From CAYFKJ01 sp964528595 (lineage in GTDB: Bacteria > Pseudomonadota > Alphaproteobacteria > UBA2966): a stretch of 57,958 bases of DNA. Under the pieces are notes generated by a model. That model ran no database searches. It saw only the letters and a list, made by a program, of their open reading frames with translations, and was not told the origin of the DNA. Shown here piece by piece: positions 39,532 through 48,242 of the stretch. Position numbers and translations under genes: made by a program. The number at the start of each line of letters is the position of its first letter. Positions within the stretch are counted from its first letter, which is position 1. The stretch covers positions 1 to 57,958 of the forward strand of contig CAZGTM010000023.1 in the NCBI GenBank assembly GCA_964528595.1. Reading direction: 5' to 3'.

Positions 39532-41952
39532 TCAGCCTCCATCCGGTCGGATGATGATGTTGCCGACGGCGTCAACCTCGCCGGTGTGGTCCGGCAGGAT
39601 GAGCGTCGTCGAGTCCATTTCGGTGACGATTGCCGGACCGGCGATGCGGTTGCCGGCCTGCAATTTGGCGCGGTCGTAAATCTTGGCGCCGTGATCCGCC
39701 CCGTTGACGAATACGGTGGTGTTCTCGTAAGCCGCGGCGCCGGCGTCGGCGGAACCGGCGGACAGCTTTTCCGCTTCGGCGCCGCTGTCGCGGCCCTGCA
39801 CCAGCGCCCGCAGATTGTAGAGTTCCTGTTCGGCGTCCAGGGCGAAGGTGAAGAGTTGTTCGTGCATCACGTCGAAGCGCCGGCCCAAATCGGCAAGGCC
39901 GCCGCCGGCAAATTCCTCCGGCGTCATGTCGACCGTGAGGCGCATGCCCTGGCCGGCGTATCTGAGGTCCACCTGATAGAGCGTCGATTGCTCGGCCCGC
40001 GGCACGCCCTCGGCATTAAGCGTTTCGGCGGCGTGCTCGGCCAGTTCCTCCAGGATGCCGCGGACTTCATCGTCGCTGGTTTCGGTAAATCGCCGCACGA
40101 AGGTGCGCGAGGCTTCATTGCGCACCCGTGTGGTGGCGTCGCCGTAGGCGCACAAAACGCCGGGACCCGGCGGCACGATCACCGGCCAGGAGTTCATCAA
40201 TTTTCCCAGCGCGTTGACGTGCAAAGGACCCGCGCCGCCGAAGCCAATCAGGGCGAAGTCGCGGGGATCGAAGCCCTGCTCCACCGACACCAACCGCAGC
40301 GCACCGAACATGTTCTCGTTCACGATGTTGATGATGCCCTCGGCGGTTTCCTTCATTCCCAGGCCCATGGCGTCGGCCACCGTCTTGACGGCGCGTTCGG
40401 CGGCCTGGCGGTCGAGCTGCATGTCGCCGCCCAGCTTGGCCTCCGCCGGCAGGTAGCCCAGCACGACGTTAGCGTCGGTGACGGTGGGCTCCTCACCGCC
40501 CTTGCCGTAGGCCGCCGGACCTGGTTCGGCGCCGGCGCTCTGCGGCCCGACGCGCAGGGCCTTGGTCAGGTCCGGCACGTAGGCGATAGAACCGCCGCCG
40601 GCGCCCACCGTGCGCACGTCCACCGACGACGCCCGCACCGTGACGTCGCCGACGCGGGTTTCGCGCCGGGTTTGGGCGATGCCGTTCTGGATCAGCGCCA
40701 CGTCGGTTGACGTGCCGCCCATGTCGAAGGTCAGCAGATCCTGGTAACCGGCTTGCCGGGCCATCCAGATGGCGCCGGAAACACCGCCGGCCGGACCGCT
40801 CATCAGCAGGTTCACGGGCGTTTCCTTGGCCGCCTCGGCCGACGAGAGCCCGCCGTCCGAGCGTAGGATATGCAGCTGCACGCCCTTCATCTGGCGGTCG
40901 AGCTCGGCGAACAGGTTCTCGATGTAGGTCGACACCACGGGCCGGATGTAGGAATTGACCACCGTCGTTTCGGTGCGTTCGTATTCATACATCTCCGGCA
41001 CCACCTCGGACGAGATGGAGACCGGCACGCCGGGCAGAATACCTTCCGCGATGGTGCGGATGCGCTGTTCGTGTTCGCCGTTGGTATAAGCGTTCATCAG
41101 CGACACCGTCAGCGCCTCGATGCCGCGGCCCTGGAGCTGCTGCAGATCCTCGCGCAGCTTCCCTTCGTTGAGGGGCTCGACGATTTCGCCGCCTGCACCG
41201 GTCCGCTCGTCGGCTTCGATGGTGAGTTCCAGCGGCGCCAGCGGATCGGTTTTATTGAAGATCACCCAACCGCCCAGGCCGCCCGGCACGTAGGAGCGGG
41301 CGATCTGCAGCACCTGTTTGTAGCCCTTGGTGGCGACCAGACCGACCTTGGCGCCGCTCGTGGTCAGCACCGTGTTGGTGGCCACCGTGGTGCCGTGCAT
41401 GACATGACCGATAGCGCTGGGCTCGATGCCCGCCAGGCCGCAGATGCGCTCGATACCGTTCAAGACGCCCTGGGATGAATCCTGCGGCGTCGAGGGAACC
41501 TTGGCCGTGAAAGTGTGGCCGCTGGTTTCCTCGATCAGCAAAAGATCGGTAAATGTGCCGCCGACGTCGACGCCGAGGCGGTATTCGCCACCGGACGGCG
41601 CGCGGCGCTCGGTGCGTTCGGCGGGCGCGGGCGGCGGCGACGGGGCCGGTGCTGGAGGGGGCGGCGCGCGCCGGGCTTCCGGAGCGGGTTCTTCCCGGCG
41701 GGCCGTGGGTGCGGCCGGCGGCGCGGCAGGGGGTGCGATAGTCGGCGCCGGTGCGACGCTGGGCGGCGTGGAAGCCGGCGGCGGGGCGGGCGTTGCCGGC
41801 GGTGGCGCGGCCGTCGGCGGCGACGTGCGCGCGGCGGGAGAAGGCCGCCGGATGGTCGTACCGTCGCCGCCGCCCAGGCGGTCGAACTCCGATTTCATGT
41901 CGTCAAGCTGGTCGTCAAACCAGTTCGTCGTGCCGTTCCGTCGGTCCGTCAT
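39532..41952 (-). CDS. hyuA: HyuA (hydantoinase A/oxoprolinase family) with Pro/Ala-rich N-terminal tail
   Basis: 806 residues. The first ~122 are an added tail: an acidic/basic start (WFDDQLDDMKSEFDRLGGGDG) and a Pro/Ala/Arg-rich low-complexity stretch. The HyuA fold then starts at GVDVGGTFTDLLLI (~126-139). Further motifs are VMHGTTVATNTVLTTSGAKVG, HILRSDGGLSSAEAA, TFDMGGTSTDVALI, GAGGGSIAYVPDL and FALIGFGGAGPLHVNALG. It forms the ATPase half of the second hydantoinase. It ends three bases before HyuB2 and follows the cysteine hydrolase by 15 bases. Confidence 0.93.
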   Translation of the reverse strand: MTDRRNGTTNWFDDQLDDMKSEFDRLGGGDGTTIRRPSPAARTSPPTAAPPPATPAPPPASTPPSVAPAPTIAPPAAPPAAPTARREEPAPEARRAPPPPAPAPSPPPAPAERTERRAPSGGEYRLGVDVGGTFTDLLLIEETSGHTFTAKVPSTPQDSSQGVLNGIERICGLAGIEPSAIGHVMHGTTVATNTVLTTSGAKVGLVATKGYKQVLQIARSYVPGGLGGWVIFNKTDPLAPLELTIEADERTGAGGEIVEPLNEGKLREDLQQLQGRGIEALTVSLMNAYTNGEHEQRIRTIAEGILPGVPVSISSEVVPEMYEYERTETTVVNSYIRPVVSTYIENLFAELDRQMKGVQLHILRSDGGLSSAEAAKETPVNLLMSGPAGGVSGAIWMARQAGYQDLLTFDMGGTSTDVALIQNGIAQTRRETRVGDVTVRASSVDVRTVGAGGGSIAYVPDLTKALRVGPQSAGAEPGPAAYGKGGEEPTVTDANVVLGYLPAEAKLGGDMQLDRQAAERAVKTVADAMGLGMKETAEGIINIVNENMFGALRLVSVEQGFDPRDFALIGFGGAGPLHVNALGKLMNSWPVIVPPGPGVLCAYGDATTRVRNEASRTFVRRFTETSDDEVRGILEELAEHAAETLNAEGVPRAEQSTLYQVDLRYAGQGMRLTVDMTPEEFAGGGLADLGRRFDVMHEQLFTFALDAEQELYNLRALVQGRDSGAEAEKLSAGSADAGAAAYENTTVFVNGADHGAKIYDRAKLQAGNRIAGPAIVTEMDSTTLILPDHTGEVDAVGNIIIRPDGG
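41590..41845 (-). repeat. Pro/Ala-rich low-complexity coding tract in HyuA2
   Basis: Codons for residues ~37-121 encode irregular PPAPAPP-type repeats, a disordered tail not found in ordinary HyuA proteins. No regular DNA repeat unit is conserved. Confidence 0.7.
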
Positions 41953-41967
41953 GCCTCTTTTCGCCCT

Positions 41968-42630
41968 TTATGTCTCGTTGCGCCCGCGCCAGTTTTCGAT
42001 CCAGTCGATGGCGTCGTCCGCCGTGGTGACGTCGCAGTAGCGCCGCTCCACATCGCGCAGATTGTCCTGATGCGGCCGGTCGTCCTGATCACCGACGCAG
42101 TCTTCCGGCACGATGGTGCGGAAGCCCCATTGGAAGCTGTCGATCACCGATGCCCGGATGCAGCCAGAGGTGACGCAGCCCGTGACGATCACCGTGTCGA
42201 CGTTCTCCTTGTTGAGGTAGGCCGCCGCCGGGGTCTGAAAGAAGAACGAGGCGCCCGTCTTGCGCATGGCCACGTCGTAGCCGGGATCGTAGAGCCGGGG
42301 GTCCAGTTCGGTCGAGGGATGGCCCTCGACCAGGTCCTCCAGGACCGCCGCGACCTTCCAGTACGGCATGTCTTTTTTGGAATTGTAAGCGGTGTAGCAG
42401 GTCGCCACCGGCACGCCGCAGCGCCGCGCCACGTCCAACAGGCGTTCGGTGTTGTCGACCGCGCGCTGGATCAGCGGCGCGCCCCCCAGCGGGTACTGCG
42501 GGTCGGTGAAGGCGGTCTGGAAATCGACGACAATGACGCCCGGCTTGTTGCCGTAGCCGATGTTGTGCGCACCGTAGGTGCGGTCCTTGTAGACCGCACC
42601 GGAGCCGTCGCTGACGCTGCTGTCGCTCAA
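41968..42630 (-). CDS. Isochorismatase-like cysteine hydrolase (N-carbamoylsarcosine amidase type), second copy
   Basis: 220 residues with Asp36 (IVVDFQTAF), Lys124 (MRKTGASFFFQT) and Cys157 (GCVTSGCIRAS). It starts with TTG 42630, chosen because GGGGAGG lies six bases upstream. It directly precedes HyuA2-HyuB2, the gene order expected when ring opening and N-carbamoyl hydrolysis are successive steps, as in creatinine/N-methylhydantoin breakdown through N-carbamoylsarcosine. Different enough from the 34505 copy to suggest a separate substrate. Confidence 0.9.
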   Translation of the reverse strand: MSDSSVSDGSGAVYKDRTYGAHNIGYGNKPGVIVVDFQTAFTDPQYPLGGAPLIQRAVDNTERLLDVARRCGVPVATCYTAYNSKKDMPYWKVAAVLEDLVEGHPSTELDPRLYDPGYDVAMRKTGASFFFQTPAAAYLNKENVDTVIVTGCVTSGCIRASVIDSFQWGFRTIVPEDCVGDQDDRPHQDNLRDVERRYCDVTTADDAIDWIENWRGRNET

Positions 42631-42768
42631 CTAGTCCTCCCCTATGGGCGGCGCGGTCCTGCGCTGGCGTGAACCGCTGCCTTTGTTCTTAAGATGGTCC
42701 CCGATATGGGGATGGCGGGTCAACCTCGGAATCCGCGCCTCGCCGGGACGTGATCCGCCCTGGAGTGG

Positions 42769-44298
42769 TTATGTCCCCAGCACTTGCTCCCTCAACACGC
42801 GTTTGAGGACCTTGCCGGTGGCGTTACGCGGCAGTTCGTCCATGAAAACCAATTGGCGGGGAATTTTGAATTTGGCCAGTTTGCCGTGGCAGTGTTCGAT
42901 GATGTCGTCCACCGTCAGGTCGCTGCCTTCCTGGGCGACTGCGACGGCGCAGCCGATCTCGCCCCACTTTTCGTCCGGCACGCCGATCACGGCGACGTCC
43001 GCCAGTTGCTCGAGCTTGAAGAGCACGCTTTCGACCTCCGCCGGATAGACGTTCTCGCCGCCCGAGATGTACATGTCCTTCCAGCGGTCGACGATGTAGT
43101 AGTGCCCGTCAGCGTCGATGCGGCAGGCGTCACCGGTGTGGAACCAGCCGTCGGTGAAGCTCTCCTCGTTGGCTTCCGCACGGTTCCAGTAGCCCGGCGT
43201 GATGTTGGGTCCGCGCACCCACAATTCGCCGTTTTCGTCGACCTCGGCATCCGTGCCGTCCTCCCGCACGATGCGGGCCTCGGCGTGCAGGGCGAGCTTG
43301 CCGCAGGAGCCCGGTTTGCTGAGCGCCATCTCGCGGTCCTGGGCGAACACCAGCGGACTGGTCTCCGTCATGCCGTAGCCCTGCTGTAGCGCAACGCCCA
43401 CGCCCTCGTAGGTTTCAAGCAGCGGGATCGGCGTCGGTGCGCCGCCGATACCGGCGGCAACGAGGCGCGAAAAATCGATGGTGGCGAAATCGGGGTGCTG
43501 GCTCATGAAGAGATAATTCGCCGGCACGCCGAAGAAGTGCGTCACGCCGACCTCCGCATCGCCGATCAGGCGCAGCATCTCGCCGGGCTCGAAGGCGCGG
43601 GCCACCAACACCGTGCCGCCGGTATGCAGCACCACCGAGGCATAGCAATTCAGGCCGCCGGTATGAAACAGCGGCAGGATGGCGAGCGCCACGCTGCCCG
43701 CCGTGATGTAGGTCGACATGGCCAGGTTGACGGCGTTGTAGAAGGTCATGCGGTAGGTGTTGACCGCCCCCTTGGGCAGGCCCGTGGTGCCCGAGGTGTA
43801 CATGATGGTCCAGGTATCGTCGTGGGAAAGCTCGACCGCTTCGGGCTCGGCGCCGGCGCTGGCGATGGCCGCCTCGTACGGCGTGTCGCCGCCGCCGCCG
43901 GTGGTTTCGACGCAATGAGGCAGGTCGATCAGGTCCTGCAATTCCGCCACCTCGGCGGCGAAGGCGCGGTCGAAGACGAAGGCGGCGGGGCCGGCGTCCT
44001 CGATGATGAACGTCAGTTCCGTCACCGTGAGCCGCCAATTGAGCGGCAGGTAGACGGCGCCGATCTTGGCGCAGGCGAATTGAACCTCGAACATGTCGGT
44101 GGAATTCATCGCCAGCACGCCGATGCGGTCGCCCTTTTTGATGCCGCATTTGCTTTGCAGGTAAGCGCCGAGCCGCGCCGCCCGGTCGTTCGCCTGTGCA
44201 TAGGTGAAGCTGCGGTTCGAGTGCAGATCGACCCAGGCCGTTTTGTCCGGCGTGCGATCGGCGTGGCAGCTAAGCCAGTCGTAGGTGCGAACGCTCAT
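42769..44298 (-). CDS. Acyl-CoA synthetase (AMP-forming, ANL superfamily)
   Basis: 509 residues. AMP-binding signature TIMYTSGTTGLPKGAVNTYR (~165-184), GYGMTETSPLV, the hinge DGWFHTGDACRIDADGHYYIVDRWKDM, and catalytic Lys near the C-terminus in LPRNATGKVLKRVLRE. It forms an acyl-CoA from a free acid, ATP and CoA through an acyl-adenylate. GGGGAGGAG precedes ATG 44298. It sits between the SLC13 carrier and the second hydantoinase cluster, so it may activate an acid taken up by that carrier or released by ring cleavage. Confidence 0.94.
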   Translation of the reverse strand: MSVRTYDWLSCHADRTPDKTAWVDLHSNRSFTYAQANDRAARLGAYLQSKCGIKKGDRIGVLAMNSTDMFEVQFACAKIGAVYLPLNWRLTVTELTFIIEDAGPAAFVFDRAFAAEVAELQDLIDLPHCVETTGGGGDTPYEAAIASAGAEPEAVELSHDDTWTIMYTSGTTGLPKGAVNTYRMTFYNAVNLAMSTYITAGSVALAILPLFHTGGLNCYASVVLHTGGTVLVARAFEPGEMLRLIGDAEVGVTHFFGVPANYLFMSQHPDFATIDFSRLVAAGIGGAPTPIPLLETYEGVGVALQQGYGMTETSPLVFAQDREMALSKPGSCGKLALHAEARIVREDGTDAEVDENGELWVRGPNITPGYWNRAEANEESFTDGWFHTGDACRIDADGHYYIVDRWKDMYISGGENVYPAEVESVLFKLEQLADVAVIGVPDEKWGEIGCAVAVAQEGSDLTVDDIIEHCHGKLAKFKIPRQLVFMDELPRNATGKVLKRVLREQVLGT

Positions 44299-44324
44299 TC
44301 TTCTCCTCCCCGTTTGGCCGGCGG

Positions 44325-46106
44325 CTACATCGGCCAGACCCACAAGATCATCGGCATGGCGACGATGCATATCAAAACCTCCAATGGCAAGCCCATGCGC
44401 CAATAGTCGGAAAAGCGATACCCGCCCGGCCCCATGACGAGGGCGTTGTTCTTGTGGCCGATGGGCGTGAGGAAGGCGCAGCTCGCCGCCACCGCCACGG
44501 CCATCAGGAAACTGTCGGGATTGGCCCCCAGCGCCTTGGAAAGATCGATGGCGATGGGCGCCATCATGACGGCGGTGGCGACGTTGTTCATCAGGTCCGA
44601 CAACGTCATGGTCACCAGGAACAAGGCAAACAGGATTACCGCGGGCGCGAGATCGCTGCCCAGGCTCAGCATGGCTTCGGTGATCAGGCCCGTCGCGCCC
44701 GTGGTCTCCAGCGCGCCGCCGATAGGGATCATGGCGCCGACCAACACGATCACCGGCCAGTCGATGGAATCGTAGAGATCGCGCAACGGCACGATGCGGC
44801 AGAGCACCATGCCGAGCGCTCCCGTCGCCAGGGCCACCGTCAGGCTGGTGAGACCCAGCGCCGTGATGCCCACGGCCCCGGCCAGAAGCGAAATGGCGAT
44901 CCAGGCTTGGTGGCGCTTGCCCATCTGCAGCTTGCGCGGCGCCAAAGGCCAAAGGCCGAGGCGGGCGAAGCGGCGGTACATGCCGTCGCTGGCGGCCTGA
45001 ACCAGCAGAATGTCGCCGGCCTGGAAATCGAGCTGGTGCAGCCGTTTGCGGATCGGCTTGCCCTGGCGCGACACGCCCAGAAGGTTCAGCCCGTAGCGCG
45101 ACTTGAGCCGCATGTCGCCGATGCGGCGGCCGACGATGCGGCTGTCGGGGGAGACCGAAACCTCCACCAACACGACGTCCTCTGAGGCGAACAGCGCCTT
45201 GTCCTTTTCCACGTCGCCCTTGATCTCGGCGCCGATCTGGTGGGCGAACTTGTCCAGTTCCTCCGCCCCCGTCTCCAACAGCAGGATGTCGCCCGCCTTG
45301 ATCTCCATGCTCCGCGCCAAACGCAGCATGCGGCTGTGGTTGCGGATCAGGCCGGCGATGCGGGCGCCGCATTCGTCGGCGATCACCTCCAGCTCGACGA
45401 CCATCTTGCCGTCGCCGGCGCTGCCCTCGGGCACGACGACCTCGGCCACATAATCGTCGATCTCGAACAACTCCTCCGCCGCCGACTTGGCCGTGCGTTC
45501 CTTGGGCAGTAGCCGCCAGCCGACAAGGGAGAGGAAAACCACGCCCGCGGCCGCCACCGCCAAGCCGACGGGGGCGAAGTCGAACATGGCGAAAGGCGCG
45601 CCCAGGGCACCCTCGCGGTAATGCGCGATGACGATATTGGGCGGCGTGCCGATCAGCGTAATGAGCCCGCCGAGGATCGAACCGAACGACAGCGGCATCA
45701 ACAACAGCGAGGGCGAGCGTCCGACCTTCTTGGCGCTTTCCATGGCGGTGGGCATGAGGAGCGCCAGCGCCGCCACGTTGTTCATGGCCGCCGAGAGGAT
45801 GGCGGCAAATCCCGACATGGCGCCGATCTGCAGGGCCAGGTTCTGCACCGGCGGCACCACCAGGTGGGCGATGCGGTCGATGGCGCCCGAGGCCGACAGC
45901 CCCCGGCTGATCACCAGCACGGCGGCCACCGTGATCACCGCCGGATTGGAGAAGCCGTCGAACGCCGCCTCGCCCGGCACGACGCCCAGGAACACCGCCA
46001 CGATCAGCGCCCCGAACGCCACGATGTCGTAGCGCAACCGCCCCCAGACAAAAAACCCGAAGACCCCCGCCAGGACCGCGAAAATACCGATCTGCTCAAA
46101 TGTCAT
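44325..46106 (-). CDS. SLC13/DASS-type anion permease with two RCK_C domains
   Basis: 593 residues: membrane segments at ~5-200 and ~395-590, separated by two TrkA-C/RCK_C regulatory domains at ~210-290 and ~300-380 (VELEVIADECGARIAGL and VEVSVSPDSRIVGRRIGDM). The carrier motifs GTPPNIVIA and DLMNNVATAVMMAP form the substrate and Na+ sites. Such transporters import dicarboxylates, sulfate or related anions. No ribosome site was obvious. It is 69 bases after the crotonase gene and 26 before the acyl-CoA synthetase, suggesting uptake then activation of an organic acid. Confidence 0.92.
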   Translation of the reverse strand: MTFEQIGIFAVLAGVFGFFVWGRLRYDIVAFGALIVAVFLGVVPGEAAFDGFSNPAVITVAAVLVISRGLSASGAIDRIAHLVVPPVQNLALQIGAMSGFAAILSAAMNNVAALALLMPTAMESAKKVGRSPSLLLMPLSFGSILGGLITLIGTPPNIVIAHYREGALGAPFAMFDFAPVGLAVAAAGVVFLSLVGWRLLPKERTAKSAAEELFEIDDYVAEVVVPEGSAGDGKMVVELEVIADECGARIAGLIRNHSRMLRLARSMEIKAGDILLLETGAEELDKFAHQIGAEIKGDVEKDKALFASEDVVLVEVSVSPDSRIVGRRIGDMRLKSRYGLNLLGVSRQGKPIRKRLHQLDFQAGDILLVQAASDGMYRRFARLGLWPLAPRKLQMGKRHQAWIAISLLAGAVGITALGLTSLTVALATGALGMVLCRIVPLRDLYDSIDWPVIVLVGAMIPIGGALETTGATGLITEAMLSLGSDLAPAVILFALFLVTMTLSDLMNNVATAVMMAPIAIDLSKALGANPDSFLMAVAVAASCAFLTPIGHKNNALVMGPGGYRFSDYWRMGLPLEVLICIVAMPMILWVWPM

Positions 46107-46175
46107 GGCGGAACGATAGCGGGTTGGGGTCGGACTGGCAAAATCCTCAGTTGATCGCCGCTAATGGGCACCCGA

Positions 46176-46973
46176 TCAATTGCCCTTGAATTCCGCTTTG
46201 CGTTTTTCCAGGAAGGCCGTGACGCCTTCGGCCCAGTCGTTGGTCGCGGCGCAGCGGCCGAAGCTCTCGGCTTCCATGGCCAGTTGGCTCTCGAACGTGT
46301 TGGCGTGGGAGGCGTACATCAGCCGTTTGATGTTGCCGAGCGAGACGGTGGGGCCGTCCGCCAGCCGTCGCGCCAGCTTGTCGGTTTCGGCCTCGATGTC
46401 GGCCGCCGGTACGACCCAGTTGATCAGGCCCAGTTCTTCGGCTTTCTGGACATCAAAGGTATCGCCCAGCATGGCCAGTTCCATGGCTTTGCGCACGCCG
46501 ACGATGCGCGGCATGTGGTACGAGCCGGAGCCGTCCGGACTGGCGCCGATGGCGACGTAGGAGAACTTGAAGAAGGCGTTGTCGGCGGCGATTGCCAGGT
46601 CACAAGCCATCATGAACGAGAGACCCGCGCCCGCCGCCGCGCCTTCGATGCTGGCGATGGTCGGCTTCTGCATGCGCCTGAGCGACATCAACATGGGATG
46701 CAGCCCATGTACGCGGCGCTCGAAAGCCTGCTGACGATCCGACGGCGTCATCTCCAGATATTCGTTGAAATTCTTGATGTCGCCGCCGGCCATGAAGTGC
46801 CCGCCGGCGCCGCGCAGCACCAGACAGCGGATGTCGTTGTCGTGCTCGATATCGTCGACGGCATCGAACATGGCGTGCCGCATGTCCATGGAAAGCGCGT
46901 TTCGCGCGTCGGGCCGGTTCATGGTTAGCGTGGCGATGCCGTCCTGCTTGGTGACCAGCAGATGATCGGTCAT
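46176..46973 (-). CDS. Enoyl-CoA hydratase/isomerase family (PaaG-like crotonase)
   Basis: 265 residues of crotonase fold with AGGDIKNFNEY and EGAAAGAGLSFMMACDLAIA (oxyanion hole). The canonical Glu pair is replaced by Ser and Tyr (GLSFMMACD and KFSYVAIGASPDGSGSY), as in PaaG-type isomerases, where an Asp further along acts. It therefore likely moves a double bond or isomerises a CoA ester. AGAGGA precedes the start at 46973 (MTDHLLVTKQDG). Downstream of the thiolase gene by 22 bases. Confidence 0.88.
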   Translation of the reverse strand: MTDHLLVTKQDGIATLTMNRPDARNALSMDMRHAMFDAVDDIEHDNDIRCLVLRGAGGHFMAGGDIKNFNEYLEMTPSDRQQAFERRVHGLHPMLMSLRRMQKPTIASIEGAAAGAGLSFMMACDLAIAADNAFFKFSYVAIGASPDGSGSYHMPRIVGVRKAMELAMLGDTFDVQKAEELGLINWVVPAADIEAETDKLARRLADGPTVSLGNIKRLMYASHANTFESQLAMEAESFGRCAATNDWAEGVTAFLEKRKAEFKGN

Positions 46974-46995
46974 GGAGGGTCCTCTTGTTAGTCGG

Positions 46996-48198
46996 TCAGG
47001 CGTCAAGCCGGCCGATGATGGAAATGCCGGCGATGGAATTGTAGGGCGCGCCGCCGAGGTTGTGGGTCAGCGCGAGATCGGCGTTGTCCTTCTGGCGTTC
47101 GCCGGCCCGGCCCCGCAGCTGGTTGTAGTTTTCGTAAACCATGCGCAGGCCGCTGGCGCCGATGGGATGGCCGAAGCATTTGAGGCCACCATCGGTCTGG
47201 CACGGCAGGTCGCCGTCGGCGTCGAATACGCCGTCGAGCACGTCGTTGACGGCCTGGCCTTCCTCCGAGACGCCGAGGTCCTCCATCGTCACCAACTCAG
47301 TGACGGAGAAACAATCATGCACTTGGAACACCGAAAGCTCGTCGCGGGGTTTTTTGATGCCCGCTTCCGCATAGGCCGCCTTGGCCACAATGCGGGTGTT
47401 CTCGACGTAGGAACCGTCCCAGCTGTCGGTGCCGGCCTCAACGCCGGACGAGGCCGAGAGCTGCAGCGACTTGATCGAGACAATGTCGTGCTTGCCCATG
47501 GATCTCGCGATCTCGGGCGTCGTCACGATGGCGCAGGCGGCGCCGTCCGAGACGCCGCAGCAATCGTAGAGCCCCAGCGGATCGGCGACGATCGGTGCAT
47601 CAAGGATGGTTTCGATGGAGACCTCACGCTGCAAGTGGGCCTTGGGGCTCTTGACGCCGTTGGCGTGGCTTTTCCATGAGATGTGCGCCATGGCGTCCTT
47701 CAGATCCTTGCGGTCTATGCCGTGGCGCGCCTGGTAGCCCGCCGCCAGTTGCGCGAACAACGCCGGGGCGGACCCATAGGGCATCCAGAGATCGTTCAGG
47801 GTGCCTTTGGTCGACAGCGGCAGGCCGCCGTAGCCCGTGTCTTTGAGCTTTTCCGCTCCGATGCCGATGGCGAAATCGACGACGCCCGCCGCCACGGCGT
47901 AGGCCGCCCCCCTAAGCGCCTCGGTGCCGGTGGCGCACATGTTCTCGACCCGCGTTACCGGAATGCCTCGCAGGCGCAGCGCGGTGGCCAGCGGAATGGC
48001 GCTGTTGCCGACATTGATGGAATCGAAGTAGGCGCCGAACCAAGCGGCGCCGATGTCTTCGGGCCCGATCCCGGCGTCGTCCAACGCCTCGCGGTAGGCC
48101 TCGTTCAGCAGATCGCTTTCAGAATCCTCCCAACGTTCGCCAAAGCGCGAACATCCCATGCCGACGATGGCGACTTTGTCCCGAATGCCCTCAGCCAT
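46996..48198 (-). CDS. Thiolase family protein (SCP-x/lipid-transfer type acetyl-CoA acetyltransferase)
   Basis: 400 residues. Nucleophile Cys88 in RVENMCATGTEAL; later VHDCFSVTEL and the catalytic His loop CFGHPIGASGLRMVYE. The SCP-x type differs from degradative FadA thiolases in this spacing and is usually encoded next to a DUF35 protein, as here. The first Met of the motif is set at 48198 (MAEGIRDKVAIVG). It likely cleaves or forms 3-ketoacyl-CoA, with the partner gene 44 bases upstream. Confidence 0.92.
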   Translation of the reverse strand: MAEGIRDKVAIVGMGCSRFGERWEDSESDLLNEAYREALDDAGIGPEDIGAAWFGAYFDSINVGNSAIPLATALRLRGIPVTRVENMCATGTEALRGAAYAVAAGVVDFAIGIGAEKLKDTGYGGLPLSTKGTLNDLWMPYGSAPALFAQLAAGYQARHGIDRKDLKDAMAHISWKSHANGVKSPKAHLQREVSIETILDAPIVADPLGLYDCCGVSDGAACAIVTTPEIARSMGKHDIVSIKSLQLSASSGVEAGTDSWDGSYVENTRIVAKAAYAEAGIKKPRDELSVFQVHDCFSVTELVTMEDLGVSEEGQAVNDVLDGVFDADGDLPCQTDGGLKCFGHPIGASGLRMVYENYNQLRGRAGERQKDNADLALTHNLGGAPYNSIAGISIIGRLDA

Positions 48199-48242
48199 GA
48201 TCTCGTCCTCTCTTGTCTTTCGCGCGCGGTGGGCCGGCCGGT

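Noticed and set aside
38590..40710. 706-codon + strand frame
   Set aside because: Antisense shadow crossing the HyuB2/HyuA2 boundary; high GC at third positions keeps the opposite frame open.
41515..42672. 385-codon + strand frame across the HyuA2/amidase region
   Set aside because: Arg/Gly-rich antisense of the Pro/Ala tail and the amidase; no family features.
44299..45372. Upstream extension of the acyl-CoA synthetase frame
   Set aside because: It reads the SLC13 gene in a wrong frame; the strong ribosome site and family N-terminus put the start at 44298.
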